Shown here in pieces: positions 11,585-23,002 of a DNA stretch of 64,000 nucleotides; positions within the stretch are counted from its first letter, which is position 1, and every line of letters begins with the position of its first letter. The notes under the pieces were generated by a model. It searched no databases, was not told the origin of the DNA, and saw only the letters and a program-made list of their open reading frames with translations. This DNA comes from Iris pallida. Lineage: Eukaryota > Streptophyta > Magnoliopsida > Asparagales > Iridaceae. Location: assembly GCA_029216955.1 (NCBI GenBank), contig JANAVB010006997.1:62001-126000 (forward strand), read 5' to 3'. Made by a program: the position numbers and the translations under genes.

Positions 11585-13620
11585 TGTAACTACCACTTTT
11601 TCTAAAATAAGGGTATTTTTGACTTTTTGTGTGAATGTAATAATTATATTATTTAATGTATTTAAATTGTGTTAGTGATATTATTTGGTAAACTTTAGAG
11701 CCTTCCTAATTAGATGTTAGCCATGACTTTAGTGGACCATGACTAGTGAGATTAGGCATTTAATCACACCCATTTCATTAGGTTAGTTAGACTCTAGTTA
11801 GACAATCAAATCATATAGAAATTAGGCTAAAAACCTAATTAGAAGAAGGGCCTGTCCTATAGAACTTGTCATGACAAGTTAGAGGGCCTTCTAGACTTTC
11901 TCCCTAACCAAACCATAAACCCATACCCTAACAAATGTGGCCATCCATGCCATCCTCCCTTGTCTACATAAGGAAACACTTCTTCTTCTTCCCCCTTCCA
12001 TTCTAAACCTAGCCCTAATTTATAAACTTTTCCCAAATTGTTCCTACATCCATTTCTCATCCAATTTCTCACAAACTAATTTTATTCCCTTCCCCTTGGA
12101 GCGGAGAAGGCTCTATTGGCTAGCCTGGGAGCATTTGGAGACCTTGGACACTTGGAGCTTGAAGGGGATCTAATATAGGGATTTTGCATTGGGAATCAAT
12201 CTCCCAATTGGTATGAGCTCTCTAAACCCTTTAAATTATCATTCCATTAACGTAGATGCATTCATTTAGGACCCCCGTGCATATAGGATGCCATTAGAGA
12301 GGAGTTGAGACACTTCTCTTCTTATTTTGAGGGTCTTCCCTCTTCATTTTGAATCACATTGGGGGAAACCCGAGAATAGGAATCTAGGGTTTATGAAATA
12401 GGTTTATTAGGCTCTATTGATGATTTAGGACATGTGGGTGAGCTTAGGGTCAAGTTTGAATCCATTTGGAGTGTGTATCATGGATGTTTCCGATACGCAC
12501 GCCAAGTGTTTGACAAAATGACTCTTAGAGCACTAAATGCTCGAATTTCAGTTTGAACCTTGTTTTTATATTGGAAATGTCTTGATTATCAATATTAGGT
12601 TTTACCATATGATTTTGTAATGGTTAGATTAGTATAATTTGGGTTGGGGGTTTGTGCCAAGCATGGACTGTGTGTGTTGTGTGTGGATTGATTTATTTGA
12701 GACTGGTATCTTAAGTTCAGTCCACTACATTAGTAATATAGGCTATTGCTTATTGTCCAATCCTTTTCACTGCACATTTGAATGTTTTGTTCAGTCCATA
12801 CCCTATTCATTCAGTTTCCTATTCCCCTTACTAGTTCACCATCCATGTTGCATCAGTTCATGCCCTACTGTCAGTTCAGACTTCGAACCCTTACTGTTTA
12901 GGCACTACATTAGACATGTTCAATCCTTCTTTTGATTCAATCCTAAATCTGTGGTGCAGGTCATAAGAAATACACTGTCCACTAGTACTTAATGTATCAA
13001 TCCCTCACTCAACCATGATGTTCAGTCCCCTGCTCCTCATGTGATCAGTCCTTAATTGGACTTGGTAGCTGTAAATGCATAACAAATTTAGACCATGCAT
13101 TAGTTTTAGCTTTCAGTCCACTCTAACACTTGTTGTCAGTCCCTATTGGACTGAACAATCACTCCCTCCTTTTGAGTTCATTTCCTCCATTGTTCAGTCC
13201 ATATTTTATTAATTCTAGTCCCTCTTAAACATATGCTCAGTTGGCATTAGTTTGGCTCAATCCAGTTATTGAAGGGGATAGTTAGATGATAAGCCATGCC
13301 TTTGATATCAGTCTATTACTTGTATAGGTTCAGTTATTTTTTGACATCAGTCCACATATCTTATATGGGTAGGAAGACATATAGGTTTCAATCCCATTCC
13401 CTCTTATATACCAGGTATCTTGCCCTGACCACTTGAAAGCAGTAGCAGTCCAGATTACCTTAGTATCAGCCAGTAGGTTTGGTATCGGTCATTGTTTTGA
13501 TGTATAAATTCGTGTTAGGATTTTATATATCAGCCCTAGGATACTCCTAATTAGTCCAGTCCTTCATTCACTTTATCAGTCCCTTGGTTATACATGAGCC
13601 AATCCTTATTACTTTGTATC
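11585..13620 (+). mobile_element. Left part of an old LTR-type element hosting later insertions
   Basis: Starts TGTAACTACC, like the LTR start at 788 and similar to the TGTCACTTCC at 38,682. 11,590-12,200 looks like an LTR upstream/leader region; from about 12,700 the sequence becomes rich in the word CAGTCC on the plus strand. It continues without loss at 26,827 after the inserted 13.2-kb element, as shown by the GTATC duplication. No coding capacity was recognised. Element type and ends are inference. Confidence 0.45.
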
Positions 13621-16600
13621 TGTCACGACCCGCTTCCGAATAATCGAACACGAGTCGGACACGCCCAGCCTACATTGAAAGACTCAACGTAGTAAGCAGT
13701 ACCAAGCTAGGGAAACTAACAAGTCAATATGAATAAGTACAAATCACAACATCTATAAACGATCCCAGAAAGATCACCATAATCCACAAGTCCATATAAC
13801 GTAAAGGTACCAGAGTCAACAGGAATAAAATACGCTATGAAATCTAAGAAAACAATATCTAGGAGTAAAGTTAAACAGTCTGAACCTGAAGCCTCTAGCT
13901 AAGTCATGCCTCCATCCTGCTCAGCTAAGATCCCGGGCTCTGGCCCATAAGGTTGAACAATATCCTGCAAGTACACCTGCAACATATCCAGTCAGGAGTG
14001 AAGCAAAGTACAGTCCTAGGTAATGAACAAGAACATCATGCTATAAAAAATATATAAGAGAACCATGTAAAGCACAGAAAAGAACAAGAAAGTACATTAA
14101 TGTAAGGTACAAAAAATAAAGTACAAGAATGTAAACTATGAACCTGAAGTACAAGACATGACATGTGCACAATATTTGAAATACAATTAGCCTATGTGAC
14201 CGGCTGGGGTAAGTACAGGAATAAGCACAGGAGCACAGGAATAAGGGTCCGGCTTAGGGCCCGCGTGCACGGTGGGAGGCCTAAGCTATCAACATGAATT
14301 TCTGATATCTGGGTTTGGTCACATAGCTAGTGTATTTTCTCTCCCCGACCACAAGTAAAAGAACATGAAAGTACAAGAGTACAAAATATCGTGTCATGAC
14401 GTGTCACAAGAAAAGTACATGATATGAATGTAAATGAACATGAACCATAGAATGTACTTGCCTTACTCAGGGTGATCGGGAAAATGAAGTAGATCTGTAA
14501 GTCCTCCTGCTAGTAGGTACAAATTGATAAATTTCAAGATAACGACACTAGCTAATTAAAGTGAACTACCTAAATCATCTACTTACTAATCATGAGCTAA
14601 ATAGCTTAGTCATTTAGTCACTATTCTTTAATTTACTTAATAACTGCCCAACTAGTTTTTATTAAAACATTATAGTAAATACTAGTAGTTAGCAAAGTAT
14701 CTTAAATAAGATCTTTAGCAGTAATATAAGGATGCTTACAAAATGGCTTCATAAGTGAGCTAAGCACTAATAGATTTTATACTAATTGATAAAACTAAAG
14801 TTTAAATTAGACTTCATGGAAAAATCACCATATAGATAATCTGGAGTGGAAAAGTGATTTGTTAAAGTATTTGTCAAAAGATGACCCACACAGATGGAAA
14901 ACTATGGAAAATCTTGCCAACACCCCAAGCTTAAGAGTATTTCGAAATGGCCCCAAACCTATGAACCTGCCACACTTCTCACCATCAAAAGATACAAAAC
15001 TCAACACCATTTATAGATGTTGTCTCTGATTCAATATGACTGTACTACCTGTTTTGAACTCAACAAGGAGCCACCAAGGAAACACACAAATAGCTGATGT
15101 CATAAACAATAGAGACTACCCCAAATATTACCCACATGAAGTCTACTAAGTCACCTATCCATCCTGACAATACAAATACAGTTATGAACACAACCACCCA
15201 TAGTTTCCAAATAATATATATATATACAAAATATTAATTACAAAATAAACAACTCTATTGCATTAAAGTTTAGTAATTAAATGAAGCCAAAAGGGTCACA
15301 CAACTCCTCTTTACAAGAATAGCTAGATTCACCGAGACAACTGGTTCTTCCAGCCTTCCCTACGTCTCATCCTGGATACGCAGGACACGCACCCAGGTTC
15401 AGACACAACTCAGAGACATGAACACTGTCGACTCCACCTGAACACACACACCAGAAAAATAATGCAACCGGACACAAGTCAAGGGGCACGAGCACCAACC
15501 CAAATATTAACTAGGCACCAGTAGAGATTGAACAAAACAGAGTAATGAAGTAGGAGTTTACCTGGAAGAAATCCAACCCAGAATTTGGAGACTCGATCCA
15601 CAACGTCGGACACAGTCCTACGTATCCGAATGCAGTCTGATTCATGAGTATCTCCACAAACAAACCAGAACGACACAAAGAACAAAGTCTCAATTACTGG
15701 AGATCTTAAATCAAAGAATTTAAGGAATCAAGAATCAAAACAACAGAGGATCAATTTAAACCTACTATCAAATGACTCGATTCCAAATCGTACTACAGGA
15801 TTCTCCACTCGATCTGTCGTCCACATTCCACCAAAAGAAATGTCTCAACTACTACCAAGAATCTCACAGATCGAATAATACAAGATTAATACTCATCGAT
15901 CTACTCTTCTAGAGCGAAATAGAGTACACAGTCGATCAATCCAACTTCCAATCGAGCACCCGAGCTAATATTGACGAAACGAACACCCAAAATTCAAACG
16001 AGAATGAAACAACACGGAAACATAAATTTAGGAATCAAATGATTCGATAAAGAACTTACCAACAGTTGGTGTAGATCGATCCTTCGATGAAGAAATTCGA
16101 CTCAGTCCAAGGGGTCCAGATCTGCACTCCCAAGCCAAGCGAAAATAGAGAGAAGATAAAAAATGAACGATTCTTCACAAGAAGTTGAGGCACTCACCTA
16201 GTCGAAGGCGCGGATAAGGGCGATGATCCGCAAAGAAAATCGTCAGGGAGATGGAGATCCATTGTCGAGGAAATCACCTTGCCGACGACGTGGAGACGAA
16301 CGTTGCCGAGAAGCTGATCAAGAAGCCGTCGTCGCCACTGGAGAGGTCGCGCGGTCGGAGAATGGGCGGTGTGCCGCTCAGGTTGGGTAAGCGCCGCCTG
16401 AGTGGAGGTGCCTCACCGTCGTTGTCATCGTTTAGCCATCGTGAGAAGGTGGCTCCACCGTCGATTGTCGTGGAGGTCGGCTGAACGTCGGAGGAGAGTC
16501 GTCTGTCACCGCCGATCATCGAAGTAGGCGCCCGCCACAGTTGCCCGTGGCTATGGGAAACATCCCCGCCATGGATTTCTCCAGAAACAAGGGTTAGGGT

Positions 16601-17020
16601 TAGGGTTAAGGAATTTAGAAAAAAAGGATTTTGGGGGAGGAGAAGAGCTTCGGCTCTAAATAGTTGATGAGTGAAGCAAAAATAAGCTTCCTCTCTCCTC
16701 CTGGAGTTTTATTGGAAGAGAAAAGTAGGTGTTTTTGTAAATGGCATTTATCAATTATGTATTTACAAATCACCCCCAAGTTTGTTGTAGAGTTGGTTAG
16801 AGGGGCTGTTAGAAATCTTGGAGAACACTCCAAGTTAATTGCTTGAACCTCCTCATCAAATCCTGAATAATTAAATAACAATATTCATAAAAATTTATAA
16901 AGAGACTATTTATTAACCAGGAAATTAATACTCCACCAATTTACTGAAAATAACATCTCTAAAATTCTAAAATGCCAGTAAATTATCAAAATTTTAAAAT
17001 ACCGAAAAAGCGGGGTTACA
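13621..17020 (-). repeat. 3' LTR (3,400 bp) of the gag-only element
   Basis: Pairs with 23,003-26,821; both share AT-rich parts, the C/G-rich leader around 16,200-16,570 (25,590-25,960 in the partner) and identical ends. The interior side is marked at 17,021-17,055 by the reverse complement of CGAGGACGAAATTTTTCAAG, the usual gypsy element end. Open stretches in the GC-rich leader are not genes. Confidence 0.93.
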
Positions 17021-18230
17021 AATCTACCCCCTTGAAAAATTTCGTCCTCGAAATTCAAAGGTACAGCACGATACGGAAAATGACACTAGGTTTTAAAATT
17101 AATTAGGCATGAGTGTGAATAGGGTCAATGACCGGTATGAAGATTTGAATATCCTAACAAAATAAATGGATACAAGGGCACGATTGATAATGATCAAAAT
17201 TTGTCAGGCATAATGTGAAATAAAATTAGTTAAGACCAAGCAAGAAATTTCAGGTAGGAAATTGAAATGACATGATCTAAAATGATCAAAAATCTAATAA
17301 GCACGAGATTGAATAAAGTTTTAATTACGACTTAGAGGCATAAAACCATGAAGGTACGATCTTCGAAGCACGATCAAACTCGAAAGTTTTGCACAATTAG
17401 CTAGAACAAGATAAACAAGTCATGATTAGTTAGGCATGATTGAGGCCGAAATTTAGATAAAAACGATTAAAATATAGGTACGATTTAAGATCCAGTGAAA
17501 CAAAATCAAAATCTAGTAATGTGTATTTATTGAGAAAAGCAAATGATCCGACAACAAAATACAAGAAGGAAAATTGCAAAGGTCGATTTGAGAAATCATA
17601 TGGAAACTGCCCATGAGGTATTAGTATCAAATCAAGAAAAACATGCAAGGATTTGTGATTCTCGAAAACTAATAATCATATAAAAAGGGAATATAGTCTC
17701 CATGGTATCCAAGAACATATAGGTATTTGAAATCACTTGCTTAGAATTCCTACCCCGCCAGTATATATTTGACTGCATTGGTCTTTCGGCTTCGTGACTC
17801 AAATAACAATATGTCATCGAATATTCTGTCAACCTTATTCATTTTCCAACAATCATTAACAAAACAACCCAAGAGATCAAAATATGAAGAATATGGCTGT
17901 CTCAATAATACTCGAAAACCTATGAATGTCTGAAATCACTTCAACTTAGAGTCCCGGCCTCGCCAGTGCGCTGCTAGCTGTAGTGAACTCTCAGTATCCG
18001 TAGTCCAGATAATGGCTACAGCGCGCAACTGCCACGCCCCAGTAGATCATTGAATAGTCTCTCAACCTTATCCATGGGAATTTAAAATTACAAGAATTCA
18101 AAATGAGTTCCGGTAGTCTAAGTCAAGCTAAAAGGTGATGTTATCTGCCTTTTAGAAACAAGGGTTTATTAGGTACTAAGAAGCAACAAGGGATCCCATC
18201 AAGGAGTAGTGAGTGCTAAAAGGGACAAAC
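17021..18230 (-). other. 3' part of the gag-only element interior, non-coding
   Basis: AT-rich DNA with no pol similarity. Two related stretches near 17,750-17,850 and 17,940-18,080 share the order CTTAGA..CC.C.CC.GCCAGT and TCTCAACCTTATCCAT-like ends, suggesting an old ~200-bp duplication. Confidence 0.5.
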
Positions 18231-18239
18231 AAGGAGATT

Positions 18240-19000
18240 TTAAATCTTGAACAGAAAACGAAGTTTCAATAGTAACCGGAATCTTAAATGGTAAACAACC
18301 TCAATATAGGGAGCAAATCCCGAATAGATAACAAAGTCCTGGATGGTGAACAGAAAGCAGAGTACAGAATAGAAACAAAATCTCGAAGTAAGAAACAATT
18401 CTCATATCGGAAACAAAGTTCAACAAAGTCTCGAATAACAACAAAATTTTGAATAGATAACAAAACCTCGAACAAAAGCAAGGTCCCAAAATAGGAAATA
18501 GGATCTCAAAATCTCGAATGGAATCAAGTCATGGATAGAAAAATCAATGGATGAATAGGAAACAAGTATCCATGAAACAAGCAAAATCTCAAATAGGACA
18601 CAAGGTCGAAACAAAGTCGTGGACAGAACAATTTCTCAAATAGGAAACAAGCCACGAATAGGAAACAAAATCTTCAAAACCTTCAAAGGAATCCTCAATA
18701 ATGTCCTAAATAGGATGAAGCTGAAACAAGGTTTCGAATGAGGAACAGGGTTTCGAAATGAAATCTCGAGTAGGAATTAAAATCTCAAATAACACGAAGT
18801 TTGATGAGGGAACAAAATTTCCAATTATGAGCCAACACTAGGAAGCAAAATCATGAAATATGAAAATAGTATCGAATAGTGGATTTCAAATAATTATCGA
18901 ATTGTGGATCTGAAACAAGTTTACCGATTAGGAAACAATATCTCGAAATAAGTTTCGAATATCAACCAAGATTACAAAATAGAAAATAAGAAGTTTCAAG
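18240..19000. repeat. Diverged tandem array, unit about 19 bp
   Basis: About 760 bp built from variants of GAATAGGAAACAAAATCTC. Units vary by substitution and small indels. The period is not a multiple of three, so no protein repeat results. It lies directly after the gag relic, where pol would begin in an autonomous element. Confidence 0.8.
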
Positions 19001-19596
19001 AAATGATCCAGGTGCTAAGAGGATTATAAGGGAAGACTGGATTGTGAATCACGATCTATGGGTTTCTCCAACTATGCAAGAAAAAGCCTTCGGTCTTCAG
19101 TCTGTCTTCAGTATTCCTCAGGGACTAGAATCTTTTCAACGTTTTCAGCTGTCCTGACGTAGGCTGGTCCCTGCGGTAGTGCTCCATGTGGTTGCTGAAT
19201 CTGGAGAGGCTGGTCCCCTTGCTGTAGTCCTGGTGCTCCTCGTGCTCGTCCTTGGGCAGTGTGATCAGCAGCCTCCAGGCAGTCATTGACTTGAAAGGCA
19301 GGCAATGCGTAGTACAAACATAGGCTCAGTCACTTGCAACACTCGCCATAGTGGTGCCTTGAGCGGTAACAGAAATTGCAAACGATCATCAGCTGAATCT
19401 GAATCTGAATTTGAATTGCCTGCTGGGCTGAAGTGCAGGAGCTCTAGCAGGAATATACGGTTGCGGGCTGCTGAGATCCTGATGCTCCTCGGTCATTGTG
19501 ATTCGCGACTTGCTGGCAACCCTTCGTTCGGTGAGCAGAAAATCTGCAGTGTAGGCAGAGTCTGAGCCTCTTATGACACTTGTCAACCAGATGTCC

Positions 19597-22221
19597 TGTC
19601 ACGCCCCAGAACCAGAATACTGGAGAGCGGGGGCAGACATAGCCAGCTACGTATATTGAAATAGAATACATCTCAACTATACGGTCACGGCTGTCTAGAT
19701 ATGAGGGTTTACTACAAGCCAGCAGTCTCTTAAGGTCAAGCCTATTGTCTCAATCTCAAGCAATTAACAGAGTTACAAGATATTAGAGCATCAAATATAT
19801 ATATATAAGGCGTCCCAAATATTACATATTGGATGATCATGAAGCTAGTCGTACAAAATGATGGGACTAGCAAGAGTTCAGTCATACATGATCAACCCTA
19901 GGATTTGTTAATCATGTTTACAGCCCGTAGGCAGACAGTAAGTAAATGTGCATCGAGCTAACAGGTGCTCGTCGGCTAAACGCCTCAAAAGAATAAATTT
20001 ACATATAAGTGGGTGAAGCAAAAGGAAAACCCACTCTTGGCCCGGGTTCCGTCTAGTTGTCACCATTGGGCTGGAAGCTCGGTAGATCCTCGGGAGCTGC
20101 TCCGAAATCTGGTTACACAAAACCAGCTGGGTCAAACCCCAGAAAGAGCAAGTGCCACAAAGGAGGCCACAAATAAGAACAAAAGCCAGCATATCAGAAC
20201 ATAAAGAATAAAGGAAAGTACAAGCAATAAAAGTACACAGGGCGATAAACGACTAGGGACGTGGAACCATTCCGGGAGCCAGGTTACAATCCTTAAACCA
20301 AACAAGGACCGGGATTGTAACCCTTCGCCTGAATAGCTCACTGTCTCTACTCATTTATCGTTAAGATAAGCAAAACAAACATGCTCAGGAGATAGCAGGT
20401 GCTGGAGCTAGACAAGACTTAGACAAGGCTGGACACCATCCATTCACAATCGGCCAAGCAAGTACTACGGCTTACTACTTTAACTAACTAGGGTTATCAC
20501 AAGCCTTAATTACTAACAAGATGCAAGTGAGAAACTCCCAGTCCCAAGCCCTGCAGACCATCCAGTTATCCTTCCGCGGGTTGAGAGTTATAGGTGGGTA
20601 CATCGCCCAGGAAACGATATACCCTTAGGTGACTTAGAGGGTGCAACACATGACAGTGTGCTGGAAATGTGCTCTACTCGTCGGCAAGCTACAAGTCCAT
20701 TAAAGCGCCCAGATAACGAGATTGCCTGTGACTGGGAATTCTCCATGTTCTAGTTTGATCTAATAATTAGCCTAATCCAATTCAGCGCGAGTCCCTGGCC
20801 GTGGTACCCAGGGAGTCACATCCTAGACATGATGCAAGACAAGACCAGTGGATTGTACAAGCAGGCAAGCAGGAACACCCACGGTGTCAAAGCAAGTCAA
20901 GTCAAGTTATCAAGTCGAGTCAAGTCAAGAGTGCGCCGCCACGGGCCACTATCAAGTTATCAAGGTAAATCATGTCGGGGTACTTGTCAGGGGTGCGCCA
21001 CGACGGGCCACTATCAAGTCAGGTTGGTCGTGTCAGGAGTGCACCACTACGGGTCACTGTCATGTTATACTAGTTCCTTGTCATACCATGCTGTGTACAA
21101 TAGTTATTCCAAACATATTAAGCAAAATCAAGTTCATGCCAAAAGGCGTAAGGATATAAAATGGGCGTAAAATACCTAATAAAATACTAATATAAAATAG
21201 GACTATAGAAGAGCCAAGATCAAGAAATAACAAATTCATCATAGACAAGTAGGTTGCGCAGGGTGCCAAGTGCGCAGGGTGAGCTGCGCAGGGTACCAAC
21301 TGCGCAGGGTGCCAAGTGCGCAGGGGCAGATGGCGCACAGATGGATTGCGCCGAAGGTAGACTGCGCAGGAGTTGGTTGCGCAGAGATGGATTGCGCAGG
21401 AAATGGGTTGCGCAGACATGAACTGCGCAAGGGATGGCTTGCGCAAGGCTGGCTTGCGCATGGCTGGCTTGCGCCAGCGCAGTCCAGCGCAGCGCAAAGC
21501 GCTGGCCAAGTGACTGCGCAAACGGCCATGCGCTAAAGAGCACAGGCCAGGGTGCGCAATCGGCCATGCGCTAAAAAGCGCAAGGCAGGGGGCTGTTCTT
21601 CCTGGCCGAGAGCAGTCCAAAAACACCAAGAACTTCAAATCTTCATATTTTTGTCAAATCAAAACCAAATCTAGATTTTCAAAGTTCTAACTTGAGTAAA
21701 ATTGAATTCTCTTCCACATGGAAGCATCAAAACAAGCAAAAATCAAAGTTTAATGGATCAAAACCAAGGATTTCCGAAAATGGTTAAAACCTAGATCTAG
21801 AAGAATGAAAGCTCCAAATCACAAAATTCCAAGTTCTAATGTTGATCTACATGTCCTAATCTATCAAATGGACAAATAAAATTGGGTGCTCATTTGTTGG
21901 CAAGGTGCACTTGCCTATTGGTTGGGAAGTTGTGTGGAAGAAGGAAGAAGAAGAAGTTTGTAAGAAATAAATGAGAGAATAAAGAGGAGAGAGAAAAGTA
22001 GGTAGAGTTATAAAGTGGGGGAGTTGTGGTGTGTTGAGGGAGGAGTGTAGGTTAAAGTGTACCAATCATGATGAACCAAACCAAACCAATTCCATAAAAT
22101 AAAACCAAGCCATGGTCCAAACCCATTTACGAGAAACCAAAATCCGCAAGTCGAGAAAATTAAAATACGTGCCAAAATCAAATACGAGCATAAATACGTA
22201 ATACAGGAAATGGGGGTGACA
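19597..22221 (-). mobile_element. Solo LTR (2,625 bp) inside the gag zinc knuckle
   Basis: Bounded by TGTCACGCCCC and GGGGTGACA and flanked by the perfect duplication TGTCC (19,592-19,596; 22,222-22,226). There is no second LTR or interior, so it is a solo LTR left after LTR-LTR recombination. Orientation is minus, judged from the end GGGGCGTGACA shared with other LTRs here. It contains the CpG-rich TGCGCA array. Long open stretches at 21,081-21,638 are by-products of that array. Confidence 0.92.
21250..21585. repeat. TGCGCA-rich array in the solo LTR
   Basis: I count 14 exact copies of the palindrome TGCGCA within about 340 bp, often inside GCGCAGGGT or TTGCGCARGG contexts, plus near variants (TTGCGCC, TGGCGCA). 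Spacing is irregular, about 10-40 bp. Flanks are ordinary AT-rich LTR. Confidence 0.9.
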
Positions 22222-23002
22222 TGTCCCGTCCTCTTGCAGAACACACAATAGAGATAGGCCTGAATCTTCTCCAGATGATGCAGCTGATGATGTGACTGAA
22301 GAAACATTGTCTAAGTGTTGCGATGCTTTACGGATCCATAGTAGCTGCTATCTACGTTATAAGTCTTCCTGTCTCTCCTGAGCTTCAGCTTCCCATCTCG
22401 TTCTATTGTCTGGATCTCCTGGCTGGTGGCTCCAATCTCTAGAGGAGTTGGGTCCTCAGAGACTTGGATGATCTTCAATGGCTGCTCCAGGTTCTCGATC
22501 TATTTCTCGGTACAAGATATGCGCTCGGTGTCGGGAAAGTCAAAAGGTCTAAGAATCTGGAAGTCAGAATTCCTTCCTAGCTCGAAAAGCGCATCTACAA
22601 GTCTGGCTTCAAAAAGGATGTCCTGTTCTCTCTGGGTGTCAAGGAACTCCTAAAACATCTCCATCAACCGTGTACTACCAGTGGTGATAGTAGGAGCGAC
22701 ATGAGGGGATAAAAGCTACTCCACTAATACGTCAGGTGTGGACTGATCCGAAGATCCTGTAGCTCCAGGCTGATCTGTGGCCTTCCTGGTGGTGACCATC
22801 CTGCAATAGAAAAAAAACTTCGTTGACTGCAAAAACCTAAACCTACAAGTAAATAGTAAATATTTTATATAATATCCATATACCCGATGTACCCGATTTC
22901 CTATCATGTGATCAAGTTTCCCTAGTTTAATCAAGTCTCTCAATAGTACACTAATACCTAGGTACCATTAGAAAAGACCTGCATGGGCCACCACTAGAAA
23001 CA

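Larger units (their letters stand above)
19108..22799 (-). pseudogene. gag relic with three CCHC zinc knuckles, split by a solo LTR
   Basis: Read on the minus strand, an ATG at 22,799 starts MVTTRKATDQPG, a typical opening of plant gypsy gag, soon followed by a stop. Degraded gag follows to 22,227. A C-x2-C-x4-H-x4-C knuckle begins at 22,249, is interrupted by the solo LTR at 22,221-19,597, and ends at about 19,578. A second knuckle spans 19,557-19,516 and a third 19,380-19,339, all three in one frame with a single stop between the second and third. A Q/G/P-rich linker follows (19,317-19,108). The conserved aromatic core usual in Retrotrans_gag could not be seen. No protease follows; a 19-bp array occupies that place. 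Gag would bind the element RNA; the gene is dead now. Confidence 0.75.

Noticed and set aside
16251..16519. Arg/Ser/Pro-rich open stretches in both directions (also 25,666-25,860)
   Set aside because: GC-rich leader present in both LTRs; no conserved domain.
16585..16610. TTAGGG-like repeats (also at 25,965-25,980)
   Set aside because: Only two or three units, in the same place of both LTRs and as GGGTTAGGGTTA, not the plant telomere unit TTTAGGG in a long array.
21081..21638. 185-codon open stretch on the minus strand
   Set aside because: Created by the TGCGCA array and biased composition of the LTR; cysteine/alanine/proline repeats without a domain.
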